This document shows positions 52,668 to 60,927 of a DNA stretch of 64,000 nucleotides, one piece after another; within the stretch, counting starts at the first letter, position 1; every line of letters starts with the position of its first letter. The notes beneath the pieces are model-generated. The model did no database searches, was not told where the DNA came from, and saw nothing but the letters and a program-made list of their open reading frames with translations. The stretch covers positions 62,001-126,000 of the forward strand of contig NZ_KB899413.1 of the NCBI RefSeq assembly GCF_000378205.1. The letters run 5' to 3'. Both the position numbers and the translations under genes were made by a program. Source of the DNA: Sediminispirochaeta bajacaliforniensis DSM 16054. GTDB taxonomy: Bacteria; Spirochaetota; Spirochaetia; DSM-16054; Sediminispirochaetaceae.

Positions 52668-54752
52668 ATGGGTAAAACCAAAATTGTGATTCTTGGCGGT
52701 GGATATGGGGGTGTTGAAACTGCAAAGAAATTACATAAACAGTTCAAGAAACGACCTGAGATAGAAATTACCCTTATAGACCGAAACCCCTATCATACCC
52801 TGATGACGGAACTCCACGAAGTCGCGGGAGCAAGGGTTGAGCCTGATTCGGTCAGGGTCTCCTTTGCACGTATTTTTTCCGGAAAACGAGTACATATTGT
52901 TCTCGATGAGATTACCGCTATCGACTTCACAGGAAAGAAATTAACAGGAAAAAGCGACTCTTATGAGTACGACTACCTGGTTCTTGGGACCGGTGCCGAG
53001 CCATGTTTTTTTGGTGTCCCGGGAGCACAAGAACACGCTTTCACGCTCTGGTCCTTTGAAGATGCGATGAAGATCCGTGAGCATACCGAGCGGATGTTTT
53101 TGGAAGCAAGCCAGACATCGGATCCAGAAGAGCGTAAAAAGCTTCTGACATTTGCCGTGGCTGGTGCCGGTTTTACCGGTATCGAACTGGCGGGAGAGTT
53201 GGTTGAACGGCGAAGTACACTCTGCAGAGAGTACGGCATCGATGAATCGGAAGTAAGGATCATGGTTGTCGAGGCCCTCGGTGAAATACTTCCGATCCTG
53301 CCGGAAAAGCTTCAGCAGAAAACGATGAAGTATCTCGAAAAACACGGCGTGGAAATCTGCCTCGAAAGCAGAATTACCGAAGTAACTCCCGATGGCTTTT
53401 CAACAAACAACTGTGATTCCCACGACGCAAAAACCTTTATCTGGACCTGCGGCGTTTTCGGAACGGCCTTCGGCGGGGAGTTGGATCTCGAGCAGGGACA
53501 CTGTAGCAGACAGCGGGTGGATGAATATCTGAGAAGTCCGGGAAAAGAGAATGTCTTTCTTACCGGGGATATGGTGTGGTTCCTTGAAAATGAAAAGCCA
53601 CTTCCCCAGATTGTAGAGACGGCATTGCAAACCGCAGAGGTGGTTGCTCACAATATTATCGCTTCCATCGAGGGAAGCCCCATGAAGGCTTTTAAGTCGA
53701 ACTACCATGGTTTCATGGTCTCTATCGGTGGAAAATATGCAGTAAGCCACAACATGGGCATGTCCATGTCGGGCTTTTTCGCAATGGCCCTAAAGCACCT
53801 CATCAACGTTCATTATCTTCTTGGTCTTGCAGGTTTCAATGCGGTATGGGGCTACCTGAGACACGAAATCCTCGATATCAAAGAGGGCCGTTCTCTGGTT
53901 CGAAACCTTATCTCAGCGAAGATTCCCAATTACTGGGCATTCCCTTTGCGCCTCTGGCTTGGCCTGATGTGGGTCATCGAAGGGGTCAATAAGATCGGTG
54001 AAGGATGGTTTCATTTCTCGGCCGGTTCGAAATCGGCATGGATGTTTAGCCAGGGAGTAGTTCAGGCGGGCGTACAGGCAGTTACAGACGCAACCAGCGC
54101 CGCTTCCGCTGCAGAGGCAGGAACACAGGCTGCTCAGACTGCCACCGAGGCGGTCACTGCCGCAAGTGGTGCCGCAACAGATGCAGCCGCCACCGTGGCC
54201 CATGCAGCCTCAGATGCCGTTACAGCCGCAAGCGGTGCAGCGGCAGACGCCGCCGCAAATACGGTCAAGGCAGCTTCAGACGCTGTATCCGCCGCTTCCG
54301 ATGCCGTTGCAGGTGCCGCATCCACTGCAGTTGCCTATGCCGAGCAGGTCTTCCATACTATCTGGGATACGACGAACTCTATCCTTGCCTATGATAATCC
54401 CCTGGTGACATGGTTTCGCCAAACCTTTATGGACGGCATCTTTGTTCACCTACCCTTTCAGTTGTTTCAGGTTATGGTTGTTGTCACAGAGCTTGGTATC
54501 GGTCTTGCCCTTATGGGTGGCCTTTTTACCTGGCTTGCCGCAGTTGTATCGATCGGTATGTGCCTGATCTTCACCTTGTCTGGAATGTTCAGCTGGAATC
54601 AGCTCTGGTTTGTATTCGCGGCCATTCTTATGATGGGCGGAGCAGGTCGCGGCCTAGGTCTTGACCACTGGGTAATGCCCTGGATCAAAAAGTGGTGGAA
54701 TGGAACAAAATTGGCGAAAAAGAGCTACCTCTACAGTGGTGAACCCAAATAG
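52668..54752 (+). CDS. type II NADH dehydrogenase fused to a DoxX-like membrane domain with an Ala-rich 22-residue repeat
   Basis: A 694-residue fusion. Residues 1-400 are an NDH-2-type flavoprotein: FAD motif IVILGGGYGGVETAKKL, NAD motif FAVAGAGFTGIELAGELVE, and the second FAD contact FLTGDMVWF...PQIVETALQTAEVVAHNI. After a first membrane helix (LRLWLGLMWVIEGVNKIGEG) comes a long Ala/Ser/Thr/Asp stretch, about residues 463-560, whose last 66 residues are three tandem 22-residue units (54150-54347). Three more helices follow (VMVVVTELGIGLALMGGLFTWL to AAILMMGGAGRGLGLDHW), which with the first resemble DoxX. It probably oxidises NADH and passes electrons to a quinone or other membrane acceptor. 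Confidence 0.87.
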   Translation: MGKTKIVILGGGYGGVETAKKLHKQFKKRPEIEITLIDRNPYHTLMTELHEVAGARVEPDSVRVSFARIFSGKRVHIVLDEITAIDFTGKKLTGKSDSYEYDYLVLGTGAEPCFFGVPGAQEHAFTLWSFEDAMKIREHTERMFLEASQTSDPEERKKLLTFAVAGAGFTGIELAGELVERRSTLCREYGIDESEVRIMVVEALGEILPILPEKLQQKTMKYLEKHGVEICLESRITEVTPDGFSTNNCDSHDAKTFIWTCGVFGTAFGGELDLEQGHCSRQRVDEYLRSPGKENVFLTGDMVWFLENEKPLPQIVETALQTAEVVAHNIIASIEGSPMKAFKSNYHGFMVSIGGKYAVSHNMGMSMSGFFAMALKHLINVHYLLGLAGFNAVWGYLRHEILDIKEGRSLVRNLISAKIPNYWAFPLRLWLGLMWVIEGVNKIGEGWFHFSAGSKSAWMFSQGVVQAGVQAVTDATSAASAAEAGTQAAQTATEAVTAASGAATDAAATVAHAASDAVTAASGAAADAAANTVKAASDAVSAASDAVAGAASTAVAYAEQVFHTIWDTTNSILAYDNPLVTWFRQTFMDGIFVHLPFQLFQVMVVVTELGIGLALMGGLFTWLAAVVSIGMCLIFTLSGMFSWNQLWFVFAAILMMGGAGRGLGLDHWVMPWIKKWWNGTKLAKKSYLYSGEPK
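54150..54347 (+). repeat. three tandem 66-bp in-frame repeats (22-residue units)
   Basis: Units at 54150-54215, 54216-54281 and 54282-54347. Units 1 and 2 both start AVTAASGAA(T/A)DAAA and end AASD; unit 3 is diverged (AVSAASDAVAGAAS). The 22-residue period (two 11-mers) suggests an amphipathic helix or surface helix like those of apolipoprotein or LEA-type repeats. Sequence drift at DNA level shows it is not a recent slippage product. Confidence 0.75.
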
Positions 54753-55721
54753 ATGAAGCAATCCGTTCTTGGTATTCCCTCCCTCGACTCCGATCTCCTT
54801 CGGGTCAGGGAGGTTATACTTACTCATATTAGAAACAGCAGCCCGACAATCAGAGAGGGACTTGAAGAGCTTATTCTTGCACAGGGTAAGATGCTCAGGC
54901 CATCCTTTCTCCTTCTCACGGCGCGATGCGGTAAGTTCTCTAAAAAAAAGGCGTACGATATAGCCGCGGCCATTGAGATGCTTCATATCGCGACACTTAT
55001 TCATGACGACGTCATCGACGATGCGGATACCCGTAGGGGAGTTCCCGCCGTTCATACAAAAATAGGCATTCGAAAGGCTATTCTGATGGGGGACTACCTC
55101 TTCAGTCGCTGTTTTTCGATTGCCGCCCAATATGCGACAATTGAAAACGGCAGGTCCCTTAGCACTGCTGTTGGTTTTATCTGTCAAAGCGAAATTGATC
55201 AGTCCACAAAAGAGTACGATTTTGCCGTTTCCCGCAGGACATATCTTCGAAGAATTGCGGGAAAGACAGCAGCGCTTTTCCTTCTTGCATTTCATGCAGG
55301 AGCGAGCCAAAGCAAAATGAATAAAACTCAGGTGATGTGGGCACGACGGGCCGGGTATGCCATAGGCATGGCATTTCAGATCATCGACGACATCCTTGAT
55401 TACACAGGCAGCAAAGAGGTACTTGGAAAACCTGCGGGCAGTGATCTGCGCCAAGGCGTATGTACCCTACCGTTGATTATTGCCAGAGAAACAAAGCACG
55501 CGGAAGAGATCTCCGCTTTGATTCAACGACTGCCCAATGATCCCGACGTAGTTGATGCGCTTCTTTCGATAGTGGAAGAAAGCGGGGCCCTCGCCACCGC
55601 CCGGGAGGAAGCTCGACGCTACACAGACAGGGCCATAGAGGCACTTGATCATCTTCCGGCAAACCAGGCAAGAGAGCAGCTACTTGAGCTGACCAGGACC
55701 GTCCTGGCTCGATCCTATTAA
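54753..55721 (+). CDS. polyprenyl diphosphate synthase
   Basis: Elongates isoprenyl diphosphates. The 322-residue protein has both Asp-rich motifs, LIHDDVIDDADTRRG (first) and MAFQIIDDILDYTGS (second), plus the GKMLRPSFLLL region and GSDLRQGVCTLPLI. It is of the long-chain class (octaprenyl/heptaprenyl, IspB/HepT-like); two residues before the first DDxxD there is no bulky aromatic that would make a short product. It starts immediately after the NDH-2 stop, so the pair is cotranscribed, hinting at a quinone side chain. Convergent with the MCP gene across a shared TTAA. Confidence 0.92.
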   Translation: MKQSVLGIPSLDSDLLRVREVILTHIRNSSPTIREGLEELILAQGKMLRPSFLLLTARCGKFSKKKAYDIAAAIEMLHIATLIHDDVIDDADTRRGVPAVHTKIGIRKAILMGDYLFSRCFSIAAQYATIENGRSLSTAVGFICQSEIDQSTKEYDFAVSRRTYLRRIAGKTAALFLLAFHAGASQSKMNKTQVMWARRAGYAIGMAFQIIDDILDYTGSKEVLGKPAGSDLRQGVCTLPLIIARETKHAEEISALIQRLPNDPDVVDALLSIVEESGALATAREEARRYTDRAIEALDHLPANQAREQLLELTRTVLARSY

Positions 55722-57508
55722 TCTTCCAATCGAAACCGGCCGATTTTTTCTGCAAGAGAGGCAATCACGGCAGCAGCACTGCGGCCGGCCTCTCCCAGCT
55801 GCGTCACCCTTTCGCCCATCGACAGGACCGCTTTGCCAAGGTCTGTGGTCGCATTTTCCATGGTGGAAGCATGCCCGCCCACCTGTCCGATGGTCTTGCT
55901 TACCTTCAACGACGCATTGTCCATCTCCGCAGACCGTTCATCCATTTCCACAGATGTATCACGGATAGAGAGGATCGCTCTGGTAATTTCTCCGCTTCCG
56001 GAAAGAATCTCTTCCATTGCTCCGACGATCTCCGACATCGACGACTGAGCCCTATCGCTTTCCGCAAGGATATCCCGAAAGAGCTGTAAGGTATTGACTG
56101 CCCCCTGGTTCATCTCCACAGATCGCTTTGCAGCCGTTTCAATGGCTTCCTGAATCATATGGGCATTTTCACCTGTGCTATCGGCAAGCCTGCGAATCTC
56201 ACCGGCAAGAACGGCAAAGCCCTTACCCGCCTCTCCCGCATGAGCCGCCTGGATAGCGGCATTCATCGAAAGCAGGTTAGTCTTTTCGCTTATGTCGTTA
56301 ATAATAGTAACGATGTCTTTGATTTTTTCCATATCAGAAACCGTATCGGAGACCATTTTTCCGGTTGCCTCAAGCATCGCATGCCCTTTCTGAGTACTTA
56401 CGGCAAGTCGGCCGGAAGCTTCCTGTCGTTCTCTTGCAATACGGGTGGCACTTGCGATTGAGGCGTTCATCTCCTCCACTGCGGCACTCGATTCACTAAT
56501 CGAAGTGTTCTGAGTTGAAAGCTTCACACTGAGATCGGAAAACCCTTTTCGAAGATCTTTTAGTTCCGACTCACCAGCGGATACCATTGTGTGGAGCTGT
56601 TCCGCCTCTTCCTCAGCAGTATTGACACCAGCGACAGCCTCTTCGCGTACACGATCGGAGGTCTCAATAATACCTATCGTTTCCTTTTGACTTTCATGAT
56701 GAGCAAAGATGATTTTACGAACATCATGCAATAGTTCTCTTAAGAGGATAATAAACTGATTCATCGCCTCGGCAATAGCCGAGAACTCATCCCGTCCAGA
56801 CAGGACCACATCGGAAGAAATATCCCCTGTCTCAAAACGGAGAAGTTGCCGCCGGAATTCCCCTATTCTTCTATCAAGCCCCCTGATCGTTAGAAGCGAA
56901 AAAAATGTGAGTATAAAAAGAATAGCGGCAGAAACAACGATCGAGAACCGAATTGCCGAGGTTGCAAGCCGAGCATTCTGTCGAGACACCTCGTCAACAA
57001 GTGCTTTCAGGCGTACCGTAAGGGTTTCGCTTAAATAGGTTGAAAGCTGTAACACCTCTTTTGCAGCTCGATCGATGGTAAAAACCTGGTAGTAGGAGTA
57101 AGCCTCGACCAACCCGGGCAGGTAATCGGGGTAACGCTTTTCGATCTCCTCAACCTTTGCCAAAACCGATTCCAGCTGCCGTTTTGTAACATCGTATATC
57201 TCAAGAACATCTTTGGTTTCCCGGGGAGCCGTCTTAACACTCGCTGTAAGATACGTTTCGATTCTATCATCGACACGACGGACCTGTGCGGTAACCTCAG
57301 GAAGCGTATCGTGTAAGTCCTCGGTAAGCAGGATCTCCTTCGTAAGGTTGCTTAACTCATGGAGTTCGCCTATGAGGCTGGTTCCTTCAAGGCCGATATG
57401 GTATTCGGACATAAGTGTCCGGATGGAAAGGGTCAGTACAAATCCGGCACAGACAAAACCGACTAAAAAAACAACATTCAGTAAGAGCAATTTTGAACGA
57501 ACTTTCAT
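55718..57508 (-). CDS. methyl-accepting chemotaxis protein
   Basis: A 596-residue receptor. One transmembrane helix at residues 7-30 (LLLLNVVFLVGFVCAGFVLTL), a periplasmic helical sensor domain (about 30-185, 4HB-like), a second helix (FSIVVSAAILFILTFFSLL), a HAMP segment, then the cytoplasmic hairpin with the conserved tip EKTNLLSMNAAIQAAHAGEAGKGFAVLAGEIRRLAD. The open frame reaches 57925, but the ATG at 57508 starts directly before the first membrane helix. There is no Shine-Dalgarno site; a promoter lies so close that the mRNA may be leaderless. The adapter CheW and CheR/CheB are not in the window. Confidence 0.93.
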   Translation of the reverse strand: MKVRSKLLLLNVVFLVGFVCAGFVLTLSIRTLMSEYHIGLEGTSLIGELHELSNLTKEILLTEDLHDTLPEVTAQVRRVDDRIETYLTASVKTAPRETKDVLEIYDVTKRQLESVLAKVEEIEKRYPDYLPGLVEAYSYYQVFTIDRAAKEVLQLSTYLSETLTVRLKALVDEVSRQNARLATSAIRFSIVVSAAILFILTFFSLLTIRGLDRRIGEFRRQLLRFETGDISSDVVLSGRDEFSAIAEAMNQFIILLRELLHDVRKIIFAHHESQKETIGIIETSDRVREEAVAGVNTAEEEAEQLHTMVSAGESELKDLRKGFSDLSVKLSTQNTSISESSAAVEEMNASIASATRIARERQEASGRLAVSTQKGHAMLEATGKMVSDTVSDMEKIKDIVTIINDISEKTNLLSMNAAIQAAHAGEAGKGFAVLAGEIRRLADSTGENAHMIQEAIETAAKRSVEMNQGAVNTLQLFRDILAESDRAQSSMSEIVGAMEEILSGSGEITRAILSIRDTSVEMDERSAEMDNASLKVSKTIGQVGGHASTMENATTDLGKAVLSMGERVTQLGEAGRSAAAVIASLAEKIGRFRLED

Positions 57509-57514
57509 GGAATA

Positions 57515-57543
57515 ATAGTATCTGACTTTTTCTTTGTAGTAAA
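57515..57543 (-). promoter_or_regulatory. promoter of the MCP gene, predicting a leaderless mRNA
   Basis: Minus strand TTTACT (57538-57543), 17 bases, TACTAT (57515-57520). Transcription would start at about 57508, the A of the ATG itself. Confidence 0.5.
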
Positions 57544-57630
57544 TAGTGTCCGGAATCCTGGTGGCATCCACCGATTGGCTATCTTCCCTCGTATGCCTGG
57601 GGCTGAGAATCACCAGGATTCGGAACACTA
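57544..57630. repeat. 87-bp element with 20-bp imperfect terminal inverted repeats
   Basis: Arms 57544-57563 and 57611-57630 match at 18 of 20 positions, outer ends TAGTGT and ACACTA, inner ends CCTGGTG and CACCAGG. The 47-base centre has no ORF. It sits between the divergent MCP and HPr genes. Shape suits a MITE or a transposon remnant, but I see no target-site duplication; a large RNA hairpin or operator pair is the alternative. Confidence 0.5.
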
Positions 57631-57676
57631 CCCTTTGCTCTGGTAAAATGTTCGTGACTTTTATATACTTTCCGTT

Positions 57677-57958
57677 ATGGTTCAGCGTTCTGCAGTGATA
57701 CAAAACAAGGCGGGAATTCATGTTCGGCCTTCCGGTGTCATTATGAATGAGGTCTCGCCGTACGAAGGGAAAGTCATCCTGGAAAAAGAGGATGTCGAGG
57801 TCGAATTGACAAGCATCATGGCATTGCTTTCCCTCGGCCTTGTCCAGGGTGACAGGATAACAATCCGCATTGAAGGTCCCGACGAAAATAAAACGGCAGA
57901 GAAACTGGTAGAGTTGTTTCAACACAATTTTGACTATCCTGGGAGGGAATCGGGATGA
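57677..57958 (+). CDS. phosphocarrier protein HPr
   Basis: A 93-residue HPr. Counting from the ATG at 57677 the phosphorylated histidine is exactly His15 (QNKAGIHVRPSGVI) and the regulatory serine exactly Ser46 (VELTSIMALLSLGL), as in Firmicutes HPr, which validates the start. Ser46 implies an HPr kinase/phosphorylase in the genome. No EI or EII genes are adjacent, so it may serve regulation as well as transport. No Shine-Dalgarno site precedes the ATG, and TATACT stands 7 bases before it. It overlaps the cupin gene by 4 bp. Confidence 0.93.
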   Translation: MVQRSAVIQNKAGIHVRPSGVIMNEVSPYEGKVILEKEDVEVELTSIMALLSLGLVQGDRITIRIEGPDENKTAEKLVELFQHNFDYPGRESG

Positions 57959-58320
57959 TTATTAGACAGGCGTCGATGCGCAACGAAGTGAAAGAGCACA
58001 TGAGGGACGGAGCAGGTACTGTCGCTTTACGTCATTTGCTCTCACCGGAGCAGGTACCGGGAGGACGTCTTTTCAGTGAGCTGACTCTTGCTCCCGGCTC
58101 GTCTATCGGACAACATACCCACACGGGAGAAACCGAATACTATTACATTCTTGAGGGGGCAGGAGAAGTCGACGAAGGGGGCGGACCTATAGCGATAGCA
58201 GCCGGAGATTTGGTGGTGACCGGCAACGGGGAAAGTCACAGCATTAGAAACGACGGAGATACGCCCCTTCGCTTTATCGCTCTCATTCTCTTCGACCAGG
58301 AGAATCGTTCATCGCACTGA
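57955..58320 (+). CDS. cupin domain protein
   Basis: A 121-residue single-domain cupin. Metal-binding motif 1 is GQHTHTGETEYYYILEGAGEV (His, His, Glu) and motif 2 is GDLVVTGNGESHSIRN (His). It may bind a metal and a small molecule, or act as a sugar-phosphate isomerase-like protein; the substrate is unknown. The ATG overlaps the HPr stop (ATGA), so it is translationally coupled to HPr. Its last 38 bases overlap the convergent PfkB kinase gene. Confidence 0.85.
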   Translation: MIIRQASMRNEVKEHMRDGAGTVALRHLLSPEQVPGGRLFSELTLAPGSSIGQHTHTGETEYYYILEGAGEVDEGGGPIAIAAGDLVVTGNGESHSIRNDGDTPLRFIALILFDQENRSSH

Positions 58321-59215
58321 TGTCATCAAGGATCCACCCCGTATATGTGGGGACGGCACCGCTGCTGCCTGCGACGAAACTGCTTAGTCTGCTTGCAAAG
58401 CGAAGGGCCTTTGCTTTGCTCAGCCCCTTGAGATAGGCAGTCAGGAAGGCGGCCGAGAAACTGTCTCCCGCTCCCACGGTATCCACAACGGGGATATCAA
58501 CAATTGGCTCGTCGTAGCGCACCTTTCCGTCAAAGAGTGTCGATCCATCTTTCCCTTTGGTTATACATATCATCCGGACGGGAAAGGTATCAAAAATGGC
58601 TTTACAAAACTCCTCCTCCCTCATGGTTCGGGAAAACAGAGCATCGGAGACTATGGGAACCTCTTCGTCATTCAATTTAAGAATAGTGGTAAGCATAAGG
58701 GACTCATGGAGAATTTCCGCTGAATAATAGCTGAGTCTGAGATTTACATCAAAAAAGCGCTCGCGTGCATTGCTGTGATCCACAAGCTCTTTGAGCACCT
58801 GACGATTTGGCCCGCTTCGTTGGGCAAGGGTACCGAAAATAAAGAGATCCCAATTGCGATTCGAGATAGCCTCCAAAGCCGCATCCGAAAGGGTTATCGC
58901 ATCCCAGGCAACGTTCTCAACGATTTCGTACTCCGGTTTGCCTTGAGCATCAAGGGTAACAGGAACCGTTCCCGTAGCCAGATAAGGATGAATATTGATA
59001 AACCTATTGTCAATACCGAGGAGCTTCACCTTTTCGAGGGCTGCAGTCCCAAGGCGATCCTTGCCGACGGCCGAAGCTATTGAGACTTCTCCGCCGAGGG
59101 CCGCCATATGCGCGGCGAGATTGAAGGGGGCCCCGCCGATATGGGGTTCTTGATCTATAATATCCCAGAGGATCTCTCCAAAAGCAAGTGCATGAATTGT
59201 GCCGTGTTTCTCCAT
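58283..59215 (-). CDS. PfkB-family carbohydrate kinase (fructokinase-like)
   Basis: A 310-residue ribokinase-like sugar kinase: N-terminal FGEILWDIIDQEPHIGGAPFNLAAHMAALGG, which matches the fructokinase GGAPANVA pattern, and the C-terminal catalytic DTVGAGDSFSAAFLTAYLKG with the base Asp. The probable reaction is fructose to fructose-6-phosphate. The start is 2 bases after the ettA stop, making it the last gene of the operon from hsp70. Confidence 0.88.
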   Translation of the reverse strand: MEKHGTIHALAFGEILWDIIDQEPHIGGAPFNLAAHMAALGGEVSIASAVGKDRLGTAALEKVKLLGIDNRFINIHPYLATGTVPVTLDAQGKPEYEIVENVAWDAITLSDAALEAISNRNWDLFIFGTLAQRSGPNRQVLKELVDHSNARERFFDVNLRLSYYSAEILHESLMLTTILKLNDEEVPIVSDALFSRTMREEEFCKAIFDTFPVRMICITKGKDGSTLFDGKVRYDEPIVDIPVVDTVGAGDSFSAAFLTAYLKGLSKAKALRFASRLSSFVAGSSGAVPTYTGWILDDISAMNDSPGRRE

Positions 59216-59217
59216 TA

Positions 59218-60903
59218 TCAGTCCCTTGTAAGTTTTCGAAATTTAATCCTGTGAGGAATGAGAGCATCATCACCAAGTCGGCGACGACGGTCCGCAGCAT
59301 ATTCGCTGTAATTACCTTCAAACCAGAAAACCTTGCTTTCTCCCTCGAATGCAAGAATATGGCTCGCTATCCTGTCCAGAAACCAGCGGTCATGGCTGAC
59401 CACCATAACCGATCCCCCGAAGTCGATAAGGCCTTCCTCCAAAGCCCGCATGGTATTAACGTCCAGATCGTTTGTAGGCTCATCGAGTAGTAAAAGATTG
59501 GCACCGCTTTTAAGTATCATGGCAAGTTGTACCCGATTTCGTTCTCCACCGGAAAGGTTCTGCAACTTTTTCTGCTGGTCCGCTCCCAGAAAGTTGAACT
59601 GAGCAACATAGGCCCTGCTGTTGACACTTCTCTTTCCAAGCGGAATTTCATCTTCACCGCCAGAAATCTGTTCCCAGACACTCTTCTCCGGGTCAAGAGA
59701 GGCTCGGGTCTGTTCCACATAGGCAAGACGTACGCTCTCGCCGATACGAAGCGTTCCCGAATCGGGAACCTCACTGCCCGTCATCATACGAAACAACGTT
59801 GTTTTTCCTGCTCCATTCGGACCGACAATACCGACAATTGCACCAGGCGGAACAGAAAAGCTCATATCTTCTACCAGAATATTTTCGCCGTACGCCTTGG
59901 AAACGGCTTGGGCCGATACCACCAGGGAACCTAAACGTGGCCCCGGCGGTATGTAGATTTGGAGATCACGATCCCGCTGTGTGGATTCCTGGGAGAGTAG
60001 TGATTCGTAGGCGTTGACCCTTGCTTTTCCCTTGGCATGTCGCCCCTTCGGCGCCATTTTTATCCACTCAAGTTCCCGCTCAAGGGTTTTTCGGCGACTG
60101 GTTTCCTGCTTTTCTTCGGTAGCCAGCCGTCGGTTCTTTTGCTCGAGCCAACTCGAATAGTTTCCCTTCCAGGGAATTCCTTTTCCACGGTCCAATTCGA
60201 GAATCCAGCCCGCCACATTATCAAGAAAATAGCGGTCATGGGTGACCGCTATAACGGTGCCGCTATATGTTTGCAGATGATGTTCGAGCCAGGCAACGGT
60301 TTCTGCATCAAGATGGTTTGTCGGCTCATCAAGCAGAAGGATATCGGGCCTTTGAAGGAGCAGCCGACACAGGGCGACGCGCCGACGTTCTCCACCGGAA
60401 AGGGAATCAACGATCTGATCTTGAGGTGGGCAACGAAGGGCATCCATGGCAAGTTCAAGCCGGCTGTCGAGATTCCAGGCATCAAGATGATCCAATGCCT
60501 CCTGAACCTCACCCAGGCGGGCAAGCACTTTTTCCATCTGTGTATCATCCATCGGTTCGGAAAAGCTCTCATTGATCGCATCATATTCGGCAAGAAGGGC
60601 AACAAGCTCCTGGACACCCTCTTCAACAATTTCACGAACAGAAGCGCCCTTTCTCAGCCGAGGTTCCTGCTCAAGGTACCCGATGGAAAGACCGGGAGCC
60701 AGAATGGTCTGACCATCGAAATCTTTGTCGGCCCTGGCAAGAATCTTCAAGAGTGAGCTTTTACCCGCTCCATTGAGACCAAGGACTCCTATCTTTGCAC
60801 CGTAGAAGTAGGATAGGGAGATTGAGTCGAGAATCGTTTTGGGTCCGTGCCGCTTACTGACACGGACCATCGAATAGATGATCTTCCGATCGTCGTCGGC
60901 CAT
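59218..60903 (-). CDS. ettA: ABC-F translation factor EttA
   Basis: Energy-dependent translational throttle, an ABC-F ATPase acting in the ribosomal E site. The 561-residue protein begins YSMVRVSKRHGPKTILDSIS as EttA does. Domain 1: Walker A GLNGAGKSSLLKIL, signature SLSGGERRRVALC, Walker B LLLDEPTNHLDA, followed by a linker rich in charge (SWLEQKNRRLATEEKQ). Domain 2: GPNGAGKTTLFRMMTG, NLSGGERNRVQLA, LLLDEPTNDLD. The tail FRKLTRD is present. AGGAG is 6 bases before the ATG. Confidence 0.95.
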   Translation of the reverse strand: MADDDRKIIYSMVRVSKRHGPKTILDSISLSYFYGAKIGVLGLNGAGKSSLLKILARADKDFDGQTILAPGLSIGYLEQEPRLRKGASVREIVEEGVQELVALLAEYDAINESFSEPMDDTQMEKVLARLGEVQEALDHLDAWNLDSRLELAMDALRCPPQDQIVDSLSGGERRRVALCRLLLQRPDILLLDEPTNHLDAETVAWLEHHLQTYSGTVIAVTHDRYFLDNVAGWILELDRGKGIPWKGNYSSWLEQKNRRLATEEKQETSRRKTLERELEWIKMAPKGRHAKGKARVNAYESLLSQESTQRDRDLQIYIPPGPRLGSLVVSAQAVSKAYGENILVEDMSFSVPPGAIVGIVGPNGAGKTTLFRMMTGSEVPDSGTLRIGESVRLAYVEQTRASLDPEKSVWEQISGGEDEIPLGKRSVNSRAYVAQFNFLGADQQKKLQNLSGGERNRVQLAMILKSGANLLLLDEPTNDLDVNTMRALEEGLIDFGGSVMVVSHDRWFLDRIASHILAFEGESKVFWFEGNYSEYAADRRRRLGDDALIPHRIKFRKLTRD

Positions 60904-60927
60904 GAAATGCTCCTGTCATCCGATGTG

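Noticed and set aside
54150-54347. CRISPR or non-coding tandem repeat
   Set aside because: The 66-bp periodicity is in frame within a gene and reflects a 22-residue protein repeat.
57544-57630. Insertion sequence
   Set aside because: Terminal inverted repeats exist but there is no transposase and no target-site duplication; recorded as a repeat only.
57509-57925. N-terminal extension of the MCP to 57925
   Set aside because: The 139 extra residues read antisense through the HPr gene and the inverted-repeat element; the receptor's first membrane helix starts right after the ATG at 57508.
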